DNA of 64,000 nt from Jaltomata sinuosa. Taxonomy: Eukaryota > Streptophyta > Magnoliopsida > Solanales > Solanaceae. The stretch spans positions 519,482-583,481 of the forward strand of contig QJPP01004084.1 of NCBI GenBank assembly GCA_003996215.1, given 5' to 3'. This document shows positions 1 to 13,700 of this stretch, piece after piece; position 1 is the stretch's first letter, and each line of letters begins with the position of its first letter. A program made the position numbers and the translations under genes. The notes beneath the pieces were generated by a model, which was not told where the DNA came from, made no database searches, and saw only the letters and a list, made by a program, of their open reading frames with translations.

Positions 1-409
1 CCTTCTCTACAAGGGGTTTGCTTTGTTAACTCTTCTGACTCTTGGTGGTCTGCTGGCCTAAGGATTGCCTAGTCGACAAAGACTTCTAATTAGATACAAC
101 TTACAATATATGAAAATTACTCAGATTTAATCTAGACTCTAAGCCTTCTCTTTCCCTTTGGTGTTAGGTAACGCTTGTAGCATAGTCTTGTTAGCCCCGC
201 TACCCACTTCCTGTTCGTTCTTCTCAACATCTTATGATAGTGCTTATGTGAGCTGCTTGTTTCATGAGGATTCACACTAGTTTGGGTGCCCTGGGGGCCT
301 GTTAAGTCAGAGCAATAGGTTGATTGGGAACTGGGGCTATATGTCCCTTACTTTTTCATTCATGTGTAACTTTCTAAGGGGCAACTTGCTTCCTAGAATT
401 TACACCATG
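1..409. other. Left flank of element A, no gene recognised
   Basis: No intact coding frame was found. This stretch is the left-hand continuation of the locus interrupted by element A, so it was once contiguous with 33195 onward. Read on the minus strand, it would lie downstream of the LINE ORF1-like remnant at 33190-34250. A few short minus-strand open segments fit the tail of such an ORF, but I cannot show homology. Treat it as decayed repeat or intergenic DNA. Confidence 0.4.
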
Positions 410-1931
410 TTGGGTGTCACGCCCCGAGGCTACCCCCTAGATGTAACACGGGACCCGAGACTACAAGTGTCCCAAGCTAATCCTTGGTCATAGCATACTC
501 AGTCATTCATAAGAAAACATAGCGAAAGCATAAATAGAAAATGGGGCAACCCAATCCATAAACGATAAGGCAAGACGAAACATAGTTCAAAAGAGAAACT
601 CGAATACTGTCTGTGCTTGAAAAGCATCTACACATGACATAAGGAGTTGCTAGGACAAGACTCCAGCTAACTCAAAGTACAAAAGTAAGCAGCCATAAAT
701 GAACTAGGATCATAACTAGCCCTCGAACTATGAGGACTCTCCAGCACTGACTGGAAATGGCCTGTGGTCTCTAGACACGTGCCTGAGGGAGAGAACCTGA
801 ATCTTCATCATTAAGAGAAAGCAGTGCAAAGTATGTGTCAATACTATATGATGTACCGAGTATGTGAGATATGCATGATCATGATAAAAACATACTTAAA
901 ACCTGTTTAAAATAAGCTCGTTCGTAAAAAGATAGCATAAGTAAACATCAAGATATAAGACATAAAACATGAAGTAAAGTCAAAATTCAAAGTAGAGTAT
1001 CATATAACTTCATAGCTTCAAAATAATTATGTGGGAGTTTCTCTTAACCGACATAAACCATGCTGAGCTATATGAAGTCCAGTGTCATGCACCCATACTA
1101 AAAAAGGTTATCTGTCACGATCCAGACCGCCGTGAGTAACACTCACCCAACCTCCGGGTGAGAGAACCATCACTTTTCCGAACTTAACCGTTCTAACAGC
1201 TCAAAACTAATGTGCAAAAAGTAAACTAGCAATCAATATCAATAAAATAACTCTATTATAATAACCCTGCGGAAAATCCTCCCTAGAAACTGAAAGTCAA
1301 CGTACCAAAACACTACCAAAACTAGAGTACGAGGATGTAACCCCAACAAAAAAAATAGTCTAAGCCCAAAACAAGTGGGCAACAACTTCAAAAGATAGAA
1401 ATCAAGGCAGCTCGATCGAAGCAGCTCACCCTTGACGTCTAAAAGCGCTGGGACTACAAGTGAGGTTGCGTGTCAACTGCTGGAAGATTGCCTCTACTCA
1501 CAAAAGAAAAACAAGTGCAATATCAGTACACAACCACTGTGTACTGGTAAGATCATCAGTCGGTCCTAAATAAATAGTGTATGAGCAGTACAACAAATCA
1601 AGTAAGAGTACATGAACACATGTAACAAGTCAACAGGCATCCCTAGACTACAAGTCTCTTCCTAGTTTATTCCCACATGTAATTCGCTTTTATCACCATG
1701 ATAAATAATCAAGTATAACAATTAAACAACCCTCTTTATATAGCCTGGACCCATCATGGGATCCCCTCTAAACAACACCTAAGTGTTAAATATGCAACCA
1801 GTCTACAACAAGACCAACTCAAATAAGATATAACAATAACCCGGCCTCTCAAGGACCATAAATAATTATCACATTTCATTAACACAACTCGGTCCACTTA
1901 GGAGACCCACAGTTCAATGCAATAAAGTAAA

Positions 1932-2082
1932 CCCATACCAGGCGTGGTACCCGAGCCAACCAGTTAGTATTTCCCGTACCAGGCGTGGTACCTGAGCCAA
2001 CCGTTAGTATATCTCGTACCAGGCATGGTACCCGAGATAACTGTTAGTATACCCATACCAGGCGTGGTACCCGAGCCAACCG
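1932..2082. repeat. LTR tandem array with GTACCAGGCGTGGTAC palindrome
   Basis: Four units of about 40 bp, each centred on GTACCAGGCGTGGTAC or a one-base variant. The palindrome has 6-bp arms, GTACCA and TGGTAC, around GGCG. The same array occurs in the other three LTRs of this family at about 9340-9490, 50874-51020 and 58905-59051. Confidence 0.9.
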
Positions 2083-2828
2083 AATGTCAACCAATCCACC
2101 GTCACAAACAATGAACAATCAACTTGTAAACCAATCAAGCAAAATACATAGTTCAATTCACCAGACTGTTAAACAGGACCATTAGACATTATTAAATCAT
2201 TCCCTGAGCAATGCAAACATCATACAATTACTTAGATCAGAGTACATAAATATACAAGGTATACATGAATCAATAACCATCACCTACCTCGAAATGATCC
2301 AAATCTCTACTCAACCCGAGCTTTCCCGTTCTCCAAAATTCTTGCTTGTTCTTGGTCTAAAACAATATACAAGTACTAAATTAATAAACATGGCCTATAA
2401 ATTACTCGAATTACACCAAATCCCAAAACCCAGGCTAACCATGATCATCCCACCTTTTTCCCGGGTTTTACACCATTAGTTCTCCTAGTTTTACCATTTT
2501 TCATGGATATAATTAGAGAATTAAAGTCACATGATCATAATACAGTACTTTTAACCATGTCCAAGGACTTCCACACCTAGAATCCCTGTCCTTCCCCGGA
2601 TTCTACCATCCCTAGGTCATTCTCAATCTTTCCCCAAGTCTACCCCTAGCAATTCTATAGCGTAGGGAAAGTAGTATGGAGTTTGAGGAGTAGAAACCTT
2701 ACCTTAGGGAAGAAAAACAATGCAAAACGGAGGAAAATTGCCTGGAATCGTTCTAGCCCTTCTCTCAAACGTGTTTCTAAAAACTGAATGTTTTGGAGAA
2801 TGTTTCTGCATTAAATCCCATCGAGCCT

Positions 2829-2975
2829 ACTATAGCGGTCCGCTCTGCTATAGCGGTACCGCCGTAGCGGAGTCGTCCGTTATGGCGGAGGCTAACCGTC
2901 ATTGACTTTTGCTGTAGCAGTATTTTCTCCGCTACAATGAAGGTCGCTATGGCGGAGTGTGAACTATCGTGGCGG
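2829..2975. repeat. LTR cluster of CCGCTATAGCGG-like palindromes
   Basis: Several near-palindromes related to CCGCTATAGCGG and CCGCTATGGCGG in about 150 bp. Related clusters occur in the other LTRs of the family at about 10237-10386, 50038-50140 and 58388-58540, with unit-by-unit base changes. Confidence 0.85.
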
Positions 2976-3371
2976 TTGACATGGAACAAAATGTTGTAAA
3001 GTCCCCAAAATTGGTCTATTTTATAACATACTTATTTTCCCGATGTCCCAGAACAACCCCTTTGTGTCAACCTTAATACCGGGAGTTCTACTTATCCAAG
3101 TTCGATTTTGAAAAGTCCCCCGAACTCCTTTATATCTTAGATAAATGGAAAATAGTTCAAGTCAAGACTCTCTTTCCAATCCTTACCCAAATTTCCCTAG
3201 ACTATACCTCACTCCTAAACCAGCCGAGACTAGCCTAGCCTAGAATTTTCAACTCCCAAACCCGAAAGTTTTCTAACCCAAAACTTGGCACAAAATGTTT
3301 ACCCATAACGACGAACCCGGTCATTATAAAAGATACCAATTTACCTATCATTCATCCTCGAATGATTAAAC

Positions 3372-6300
3372 TCAAAAATATGGAAAGTAAAGAGAGAAAA
3401 GAGTAGTACCTGTATCCTCAAACAGGTGAGGGTACTTGTCCCGCATGACCTTTTTGATTTCCCAAGTGGCTTCCTTAATCGAATGATGCTTCCATTAAAC
3501 CTTTACCATACTGATCACCTTTGTCCTCAATTTCCGGACATCCCGATCAAGAATAAAAATTGGTTCCTCTTCATTGCGAAGATCCTTATAAAATAATACC
3601 TCATTCCACTTGATGATGTATTACCCATCCCCATGGTATCGCTTCAGCATGGATACATGGAATACCGGATGGACACCCGACAGACTGGGTGGCAGTACTA
3701 ATCTGTAAGCCACTGGCCCTACGATCTCAAGAACTTCAAACGGTCTGATGAACCGAGGGCTGAGCTTTCTCTTCTTATCGAAACGCATAACTCCCTTCAT
3801 TGGTGATACTTTCAACAATACATGTTCACCAACCTGAAATTCCATGTCCCGGACCTTGTGATCCTCATATTCCTTCTGCCTGCGTTGGGCAGCTAGTAAC
3901 TTGGTCTGAATGCCTCTTACCTTTTCTTGTGCCTCCCTTACCAAGTCTACACCCAACGACTTTACATCACCTTCCTCAAACCATCCAATCGGTGATTACA
4001 ACCTCTCCCATATAATGCCTCAAATGGTGCCATGTCAATAAATGAGTGGTAGCTGTTATTGTACGAGAATTCGCAAAATAGTAGGAACTGGCCCCAATGA
4101 CCCCTGAAGCCAATCACACATGCTCTCAGCATGTCCTCCAACACCTGGATCATCCTCTATGACTGACAATCAGTCTGAGGATGGAAGATTGTATTAAAAG
4201 TGAGTTGTGTACCCAACTCTTCATGCAACTTACCCTAAAACTTAGAGGTGAACTGTGTACCCCTGTCTGAAATGATGGACAGTGGTACTCCATGCAATCT
4301 TACAATCTTTTTCACGTAAATCTTAGCCAATTGCTGCGAATTATAGTCTACCTTGACCGGAATAAAATGAGATGACTTTGTCAGCCTGTCAACAATGACC
4401 CAAATTGAGTCATACTTCCCCAAAGTCTTGGGAAAACCCACCACAAAATCCATGGCTATTCTCTCCCACTTCTACTCTAGAATGTGCATTCTCTGAAGTA
4501 GTCCTGCAGGTCTTTGGTGCTCATACTTTACTTGCTGGCAATTCTGACATTTGGAGAAAAAATCAGCTATGTCCCTCTTCATCCCGGGCCACCAGTAAAG
4601 CTGTGTCAAAGTTTTATACATTTTAATCACACCCGGATGAATTGAGTACCGTGAACCATGAGCCTCTGCCAAAATATTTGGTATTATATCATCAACCCTA
4701 GGAACACAAATCCTCCCCCTGAAATTTAGTACCCCGCCAGCATCCAACATTGCGTCCCTAGACTCCCCATATATTACCTTACCTCGTAGCTTACTTAGTT
4801 GCGGATCCTGAAACTGCTTGGCCCTTATATCCTCTATGAAAGTGGCTTTAACCTCAACACTGGCCAATACCCCACCTTGTTCTGAAATACCCAAGTGCAT
4901 GAACTTGGACTCCAATGCCTGAATTTCCCTTGCTAGTGGTCATTTGGACACCCCCAAACAAGCCAAACTACTCATACTAACTGTCTTCCGGCTCAATGCG
5001 TCTGCTACCATATTAGCCTTACCCGGATCGTACTGAATAGTTATATCATAGTCCTTCAACAACTCCATCCACCTTCTATGCCTCAGATTCAAGTCCTTCT
5101 GAGTGAAAACATGCTGCAGACTGTGATGATCAGTGAACACCGCAAACTTGACACCATAGAGATAGTGTCTCAAAATCTTGAGTGCAAACACCACTGCTGC
5201 CAACTCTAAATCTTGAGTCAGACAGTTTCTTTCGTGAACCTTCAACTGCCTAGAAGCGTATGCTATCACATTCCTATCCTGCATCAACACAACACCCAAA
5301 CCTGAATGTGAAGCATCACAGTAAATAATAAAGTATTTACCTTTAACCGGCAAGGACAAAATAGGAGCCGTGATCAGAAGTGTCTTGAGCTTTTAGAAGC
5401 TCTCCTCACACTTGTCGAACCACACAAATGGTACCTCTTTCTGAGTTAGCCTTGTCAAGTGATTAGCAATAGATGCAAAATCCTTGACCAACCTCCGGTA
5501 GTAACCTGTGAGCCCGAGAAAACTCCTCACTTCAGTCACAGAGTTAGGCCAGACCCAACTCTTGACTGCCTCAATTTTCTGGGGATCTACCATCACCCCC
5601 TTTTTTGACACTACATGCCCCAAGAACGCAACTGAAGTCAACCAAAATTCACACTTGGAGAACTTCCTATAAAGCTTTTGATGTCTCAATATCTCTAACA
5701 TAACCCGGAGATGTTCAACATGCTCCTTCCTACTGTTGGAGTAGATCAAAATATCGTCAATAAAAACAATGACGAAATAATCCAAATATGACTTAAATAC
5801 CCCATTCATTAAACTCATAAATACTGCTGACACATTAGTCAACCCAAATGACATCACTAAGAACTCGTAATGCCCATACCGAGTCTGAAAAGCAGTCTTA
5901 GGAATATCCTCGGGCCTAATTTTCAACTGATGATACCCTGACCTCAAGTCAATTTTCAAAAACACTGACGCATCCTGTAACTGGTCAAACAGATCATCGA
6001 TACGGGGTAAAGGGTACTTATTCCGGATGGTAACCTTGTTCAACTGCCTATAATCTATGCACATCTGCATACTACCATCCTTCTTCTTTACAAACAATAT
6101 CGGAGCACCCCAAGGCGAAGCACTGGGATGGATAAATCCCTTATCTAGGAGTTCCTGAAGCTGAGTCTTAAGTTCGCTTAACTTTGCCAGAGCCATTCGA
6201 TATGGAGGAATGAAAATTGGGTGAGTGCCCGGCTCTAGGTCAATACAAAAGTCAATATCCCTGTCCGGAGGCATACCAGGAAAATCCGCTAGGAACACCT

Positions 6301-6834
6301 CTCAAAACTCTAAAACAACTGGAACTGACTCAATAGATGGGGACTTCACACTATCATCCTGGAGATAAGCCAAAAAGGTTAAACACCCTCTTTCCACTAG
6401 TTTCCTAGCCCGAACAAACGATATAATCTTGATCGACTTAGGCCTGTAAACACCCTCCCACTCTAGCCTATCCTTACCTGGAATCTCTAGAGCCACAGTC
6501 TTGGTGTTACAATTTAACACAGCATGATAAGCGGATAGCCAAGTCATGCCCAAAATGACATCGAAGTCAACCATGTCCAGAATCATCAAATCTACCCAAG
6601 TATGCAACCCCACAAACACAAAAGAGCAATCACGATACACGTGAGTCACAATCACAGACTCTCAGCTGGGGTAGAAACATGGATAGGGGAATCAAGGTTA
6701 TCACATATTAAGTCCAAACCTGAAGCAAACTTCACAGACACATAAGAATAAGTAGAACCTGGGTCAAAAAGCATAGAAGCCATCCTATCACAGACTAGAA
6801 TTGTACCTGTGATCACCGCGTCTGATGCCTCAGC
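3372..6834 (-). pseudogene. Element C pol: protease, RT, RNase H, integrase, chromodomain (broken)
   Basis: This is the polyprotein that would copy element RNA into DNA and integrate it. In minus-strand order: the protease motif FDPGST near 6765; reverse transcriptase at 6298-5393 with the FIDDILIYS active-site block; RNase H at 5359-4940 with YCDASHSGLG, the DLELAA glutamate and FTDHHSL; integrase zinc region with HPGV and CQNC at about 4690-4530; integrase core at 4453-3962 (DFVVG, SDRGTQF, RTIQVLED region); GPY-type C-terminus at 3956-3621; and a chromodomain (LDRDVRKLRT ... ATWEI) ending at a stop at 3372-3374. At least five interruptions separate these blocks, so no full protein can be made. 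The domain order is that of chromoviruses. Confidence 0.93.
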
Positions 6835-8297
6835 CTATAACCTCCCTAGAAATGTGTAACACTGATCCCAGTCATCAATCTGAGCTACTTCCCTTGCTGG
6901 CTGCGCCCCTCCCCTGCCTGCGCTGCCATTCCCCTTGTCTCCCCGGCCTCCCTGAAAGTTACCTCGCCCATCCTGTGGATGACCTCTAGCATTACCACCT
7001 ATACCTGCCGGGACCATAGCTCTAGACTGCTGCTGAACCTGATTACCGCTCTACCTGAGTGGGCACTCCCTCTTAAAGTGGCCCAGATCACCACAATGGA
7101 AGCAACCACGGTCAAGTGTAGGCCTGCTGGCAGATGTGTAAGAAGCTCCCTAGCCTCTAGGAGCTGGAAACTACTGATTAGCTCCCTGAAGACTACCAGT
7201 AGCAGCTGACAGAGCTAACTGAATAGGACGGGCTGAGTATACCTGCTAATTCTGGCCCCTGGAGTACGAACCACCATAATTTCCCTTATTCCGGGGCATC
7301 TTGGCTAATGCCTTAGCCTGTCCCGCTTACTTGACCCTTTCTAATTTCTTAACATAATCTGTCACTGCATTAAAGCCCTTACCTGAAGAAGTCATATGCA
7401 CGGACAGTACCTGTATTTCAGTGTTCAGGCCCTTCACAAACAATCGGACCCTCTCCTCTTCTGAACCCAAAAATTGAGTAGCGTAATGAGACAAAGCATG
7501 GAACTTAGCCTCATAAGCAGAGACTGACATGCTTACCTGTTCCATATGCAAGAACTCATCCTTTTTCCTATCTCTCAAAGTACGAGGTACATATTTCTCT
7601 AAGAAGAGAGCATGGAACTCCTCCCAAATCAAGGCAGGCAATGTCGATGGTCTACACTCTACCTGAGACCTCCACCATTGCTTAGCGTCACCCTGTAGAT
7701 AAAATGTGATGAACTCAACCCCATGCTGATGTACGATACCCAATTTGTGCAACCTTTCATAGAAATCCAAGATGAATTCATAAGCATCTTCCCTATCAGT
7801 ACCCTGAAACGTAGGAGGTTTCAGCTTGAGAAATTTGGTTAGTATCTCATGTTTATTTTCTGTCATTACCGGACCAAGTATTGGCCTGAACAAATCACCG
7901 GTGCCTGAAGCTACTCCATCCTAGGAGCTGTAGTGACCGCTGGCTGAGTACCCAGAGCCTGATTTGCAACACCCGGGGGGGGGGGGGTGGCTCCAGCACC
8001 AACCAAACCACTCAAGAAGTTACAAGCCTACTGAAATGCCTTGGGCGTCAAAGGGGGAAGGCCTGCACCTCCAGCCGGTGCTACCTCCGCCTATGCCTCA
8101 CCATCCTCAGAAACAACCTCCACTTCTTCGACAACCTATTCCTGAGGTAGGGGAGGGGTTGTTTCTCGTACTCCTGCATCAGCTTGAGCTCCACCCCTGG
8201 CGGGTATGGCTCTACCTCGTCCTCTTCCCCTTCCCCTGCCTCTACCATAGACAGTCGGGACCGGTGCTCTAGCTCTGTTACTCCTAGTATTAACCAT
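6835..8297 (-). pseudogene. Element C gag (broken)
   Basis: This would be the structural nucleocapsid/capsid polyprotein. The likely start is the ATG at 8297, giving MVNTRSNRARAP followed by an Arg-Gly repeat, a usual opening for this gag type. The capsid-like core is open at 7893-7327, including FYLQGDAKQWW and a run FLEKYVPRTLRDRKKDEF. A zinc knuckle CFHCGDLGHFKREC (CX2CX4HX4C intact) lies near 7104-7060. Stops fall between 8136 and 7893 and again around the knuckle. A 13-base G/C homopolymer run near 7977 lies in the first gap and may mark a frameshift or an assembly problem. Confidence 0.88.
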
Positions 8298-8497
8298 CTG
8301 CGGACAGAAAAGTGAATGAGTTAAATACCAATTTGTATCAGCAGATACCAATTGGAATCAAGTTATAGCACGAAGGAAGAAAGAAGAGAGTTTTTCCTAA
8401 AGTACTATAGCATCTCGAGGACAAGTACAGACGTCTCCGTACCATTCCTCAAGACTCTACTATACCAATTTTGGTACGACGATATCAACGAACCTAG

Positions 8498-8510
8498 GGC
8501 TCCGATACCA
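8498..8510 (-). other. Primer-binding site of element C
   Basis: The minus strand reads TGGTATCGGAGCCC a few bases inside the 5' LTR edge. It matches the initiator-Met tRNA-type PBS TGGTATCAGAGC with one change. It fixes the element's orientation and the inner boundary of the LTR. Confidence 0.85.
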
Positions 8511-8514
8511 TCTT

Positions 8515-10738
8515 TGTCATGACCCAGACCGCCGTGAGTGGCACTCACCCAACCCCCAGGTGAGAGAACCATCACTTTCCCAAACTTAACCGTTCTAACA
8601 GCTCAAAACCAATGTGCAAAAAGTAAACTAGCAATCAATATCAATAAAACAACTCTATTATAATAACCCTGTGGAAAATCCCCCCTAGAATCTGAAAGTC
8701 AACGTACCAAAACACTACTAAAACTAGAGTACGAAGATTTAACCACAACAAAAGAAATAGTCTAAGCCCAAAACAAGTGGGCTACAACTTCAAAAGATAG
8801 AAATCAAGGCAGCTCGATCGAAGCAGCTTACCCTTGACGTCTGAAAGCAATGGGACTACAAGTGAGGTCACATGTCAACCGCTGGAAGATCGCATGTACT
8901 CACAAAAAATAAATAAGTGCAGTATCAGTACACAACCACCGTGTACTGGTAGGATCATCAGCCAGTTTCAAGTAAACAGTATCTGAGTAGTACAACAAAT
9001 CAAGTAAGAGTACAGGACACATGTAACAAGTCAACAGGCATCCCTAGACTATAATTCTCTACCTAGTTTGTTCCCACATGTAATCCACTTTTATCACCAT
9101 GATCAACAATCAAGTTAATAATTAAACAACCCTCTTTATATAGCCCGAACCCACCCTGGGATCCTCTCTAAACAACACCTAAGTGTTAAATATGTAACTC
9201 GGTCTACACTAAGATCAACTCAAATCAGATATAACAATAACCTGGCCTCTCAAGGACCATAAACAATTATCACATTTCAATAACACAACCCGGTCCACTC
9301 AGGGGACCTAGAATTTAATGCACAATGTAATAAAGTAAACCCGTACCAGGCATGGTACCCGAGTTAACCAGTTAGTATTTCCCATACCAGGCGTGGTACC
9401 CGAGCTAACCATTAGTATAGCCCATACCAGGCGTGGTACCCGAGCCAACCGTTAGTATACCCATACCAGGCGTGGTACCTGAGCTAACCGAATGTCAACT
9501 AATCCACATTCACAAACAATGAACAATCAACTTGTAAACCAATCAAGCAAAATACACAGTTCAATTCACCAGACTATTAAACAGGACCATTAGACATTAT
9601 TAAATCATTCCTTGAGCAATGCAAACATCATACAATTACTTAGATAAGAGTACACAAACATACAAGGTATACAAGAATCAATAACCATCACCTACCTCGA
9701 AATGATCCAAAGCTCTACTCAACTCGAGCTTTCCCGTTCTCTGAAATTCCTGCTTGTTCTTGGTCTAAAAAAATATAAAAATACAAAATTAATAAACATG
9801 GCCTGTACATTACTCAGATTACACCAAATCCCAAACCCTAGGCCAACCATGATCATCCCACCATTTTCTCAAGCTTTTTCACCATTAATTCTCCTAGTTC
9901 TACCATTTTTCATGGATATAATTAGAAAATTAAAGTCACATGATCATAATACAATACTTTTAACCATACCCAAGGACTTTCACACCTAGAATCCCTCTCC
10001 TTCCCCAGATTCTACCATCCCTAAGTCATTCCCAATCTTTTCCCAAGTCTACCCCTAGCAATTCTATAGCATAGAGAAAGTAATATGGAGCTTGGAGAGT
10101 AGAAACCTTACCTTAGGAAAGAAAAATAATGCAAAATGGAGGAAAACTGCCTGGAATCGCCCTAGCCCTTCTCCCAAACATGTTTGTGAAAACTGAATGT
10201 TTTAGGGAATGTTTCTGCATTAAATCCCATTGAGCCCACTATAGTAGTCCGCTCTACTATAGCGTTACCGCCATAGCAGAGTCGTCCGCTATGGTAGAGG
10301 CTGATCGTCATTGACTTTCGTTGTAGCGGTATTTTATCCGCTATAGCAGAGGTCGCTATAGTAGAGTGTCTATCGCCGTGGTGGTTGACATAGAACAAAA
10401 CATCGTAAAGTCCCCAAAATTGGTCCATTTTACCACACGTTTATTTTTTTGACGTCCTGTAACAATCTCTTCACGCCAACCTTAATACCGGGAGTTCTAC
10501 TTATCCAAATTCAATTTTGAAAAGTCCCCTAAACTCCTTTATGTCTTAGCTAAATGGAAAACTAGTTCAAGTCTAGACTCCCTTCCTAATCGTTACCCGG
10601 ATTTCTCTAGACCATACCTCGCTCCTAAACCGACCAAGACTAGCCTAGCCTAGAATTTTCAACTGCAAAACCCGAAAGTTTTCTAACCCGAAACTTGGCA
10701 TGAAATATTTACCCATAATGACAAACCCGATCGTTACA
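8515..10738 (-). repeat. 5' LTR of element C
   Basis: It is about 2.2 kb and pairs with 1113-3328. On the minus strand it begins TGTAACGATCGGG and ends ...CATGACA. It contains the GTACCAGGCGTGGTAC array (about 9340-9490) and the CCGCTATAGCGG-type cluster (about 10237-10386). Open frames inside it (9702-9989 and 10162-10428) have decayed equivalents in the other LTR and are not genes. Confidence 0.92.
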
Positions 10739-13700
10739 TTGTCCTAATCGACCAAGGTTAGAACCATGTCATAAGGATCCTTTCATAAGCCACGAAGGAC
10801 AACCTACGGTGGCAACATAATTTTAGACTTGGGTTATCTAGAACTCTCATCGCTCGGTGCTAAATACTACTACCAAAACATATATAGCATAAGGCTCACA
10901 TACATATGATATATCTAGATGCCAAAGCTTGTTCATAAATATGTTCATAACCCGGATCTTCATACTACTCACAAATCTTAGTTTAGAAAATGATTCATGA
11001 GCATTGATGGCACATCAGATGTCTTATCTTGCATAATAATTCATAACTTGAAAACTTGCATGACTCTAGTTCAATTTCATAATAACATATACTTTCATAG
11101 AACATAGAAACTAGGCATACACTTGCTTGAAATTCATGAAATCATGCTATCAAATCTCCAATTTACTTGAATCAATTCATGCATGTAGAATTTGCCATAA
11201 TTAGTCTTCAATTCATAAAATAGGAGTTTACATGAAAAAATCCATGCAAAATTATGTAATTTAATGATAATTTCATAATAAAATCATGAGAAGACAATTT
11301 ATGAAAAAACCCATAAGAATTGGGTAAGAACCCTAATTTGAAAGTTCATGAAATCAAAAATAGAAATTAGGGGTTTTGGGTACAAGGGTGAAAGAAACCC
11401 ATTGTTTAATACCCACATACCTTTATTGAAGCTAACCCAACTGAAATTTAAAAGAAAAAGAGGCTTGAACTTGTAGTTTGAGACTTGGAGCTTGAAGGAG
11501 TTCTTTTCCCAATTTGGTGGATGAATGAGGGATACGGAATGATTTAGGCTAATAAGGGTAGAAACTCTACTAAAAGTGGTCAAAACGACCTCACTTAGGA
11601 GTTAAAAGGGTGGATAATTACAAAAATACCCCTAGAAATTAATTAGGAAAAGCTGGAAAAAAGGCTGGCTTCAGGAATCGCAAATGGATTCCACGAATCA
11701 TAGACTGAACCATGGCTCATGGTTTCCACTCGTGGTTCCTGGCCAAAGAGTCAGACTGCATAAGGCATTCTATGAGTCAACAGTACGGGCCGTAGAATGA
11801 TCACTACTAGAAAACAGACCTATGGCAACACTCCCAAAATCATTTCAATAGATAGCATAATCATTGCAATAGATCTATTGCAATAATTTAGATGCCCGTC
11901 GCATCTGATCGCGTTACAATAGCTCTATCGCAACGGTTTTCTATAACGGCTGCAAAACCATTGCAATAGAGTGTCTATAGCAACGGTTTTGCAATCGTGG
12001 CAATATCCCTTCCTATTGCAACAGTTGCTTTACTCTAATGCAAGTGTTGATAACCGTTGCAATATCAAGTTATGCATGTATTTTGTGCAGTTACTGCCAC
12101 CGTTATTATCATCCATAGCAATAGTTTGTATGATTAATTCCAACAGTTCCTGTTCATCTAGGATATTTTAATGGTTTACAATTAATTATTTACGCATATA
12201 AATACACTAAATTTTATATAAATAATGAATGTAAATGATTTTGTAACAAGTAATTCAACATATTATCAAACTATTAGTTACAACAAAAAGAAAATATACA
12301 ATATTCTTTGATAACTCATGAATTAGCATACATAAGCTTCAAATGTTAATTTTTTTTTTAAAAATCCTGAAATATCTTTAGTTCTAGCAGCAAACAACCA
12401 ATACAAAGATTTTTACTAATTTTTTCTACCCTTTGTCCATTTGCTCCACCTACAAAAAAATTGATAAATGGGTGATCTAGCAAAATTTTCACAAAATAAT
12501 TTATTTTCAGGATAAAGGTGCAAAAAGTAATCATATGATGAAACAGATGCAGAAATATCACAGACAAAACTACTAAGAAGTGAACTAAAAATAAAGTGAC
12601 CTTCAACTGCTAGAAAAGAATAGCTTGTATCAAAATGAGTTTTGGGTTAAAAACATCCCTCTACTATGGCCCAAACCTACGGTACATCCTTATACTATAA
12701 TAATGGACAAAAAATATCCTTTTGGTATTTAAAATATTGCAAGAATCATCCTTCTGTTAAAAACTGTCAAAAAACTAACTTGTGAAGATCTGGAGTATCG
12801 AAGCTTGCGAAGAACATAATTAGCACTAGGGCAAGAGAGGGACTTCCATTTTCATCATCATCGATTGCCAAGAGAACTGAAGCATCCAACACAATACCCT
12901 TCACCCCATAGGATATACTGGTAAACAGCTGTGTTGGTTCATTTCACACATACTTTTTCCAAGTCTTGACAATCAGTTGCTATTCTAGATAGTGTAACTT
13001 GTCATTAAACTTTGATGGAGTTGACAGAATGCACATATCGAGCTACAAAGAAACTGAAAAAGCATGCTATCAAATGATGATATTAAGTTCATAATATTGT
13101 TTCTAAAATTTTGCATTCCTCCAATGTAGGTCTCAAATAACCACCCGAGTAGAATAACACTATTAGCTTCTCTTTTGAAAAAGAACTGACAAAGTAGAAT
13201 AACTTCTTAGTGTTTGCATTTTTTAAGTCTGAATTCATTGTGACGACAAAGGTTCCCTCTTTATATTCTTTTCATGGAACACCATTTACATTTGTAGTTC
13301 TATACCAAAAATTGTTGAAACTAACAAAGTAAAGAATGAAAAACATTCTACAATTAGATTAAAGTGTGGGAAGTGGTTGAAAACTAATCAAATTCAGTAG
13401 GTGATTTAACCTATTACTGATGTCAATGTAGTTCTAAATCTCAGTGAAGAATGGTACCTTCTCTAATCTAGGATAACCAACTATGGAGGAGACCAAGATT
13501 AATCCTACTTTCATTTTATAGTAATTTATCTAGTGTCCAGATGTGGGTTTATGTATTGAAAAATGAGTGAAATATTGGGACTATCCAAACAGAATGAGAA
13601 AAGAAACAGAATTGGCAAATCTTTCAGACATTTTACCAAACATGTAAAGGACATCTTAACACTGACTTTGCAAATTTTGGTTGTTTCTAATAATTCTTAG

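Larger units (their letters stand above)
1113..3328 (-). repeat. 3' LTR of element C
   Basis: It is about 2.2 kb and matches 8515-10738 along its length. On the minus strand it begins TATAATGACC where the 5' LTR begins TGTAACGATC, so the canonical TG is TA here. It contains a tandem array around the inverted repeat GTACCAGGCGTGGTAC (about 1932-2082) and a cluster of CCGCTATAGCGG-type palindromes (about 2829-2975). Confidence 0.92.
1113..10738 (-). mobile_element. Element C: Tekay/Del-like Ty3/gypsy retrotransposon nested in LTR of A
   Basis: This is a complete two-LTR structure on the minus strand, with 5' LTR 8515-10738, 3' LTR 1113-3328, a tRNA-Met type primer-binding site, and gag-PR-RT-RNase H-INT-chromodomain between them. 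The target-site duplication is TTATC (1108-1112) and TTGTC (10739-10743). The uninterrupted site in the other LTR of A reads TTGTC. It is the same family as element D at 49685-59894, since LTR motifs and protein domains match one to one. Reading frames are broken by several stops and frameshifts, so it is a dead copy. It is younger than A because it interrupts one LTR of A. Confidence 0.93.

Noticed and set aside
7977..7989. G run as a G-quadruplex regulator
   Set aside because: A single homopolymer run, likely slippage or a sequencing artefact; there are no four spaced G tracts.
7964..8272. 102-aa Pro-rich plus-strand ORF
   Set aside because: It is the antisense of the gag start of element C and contains the G13 run.
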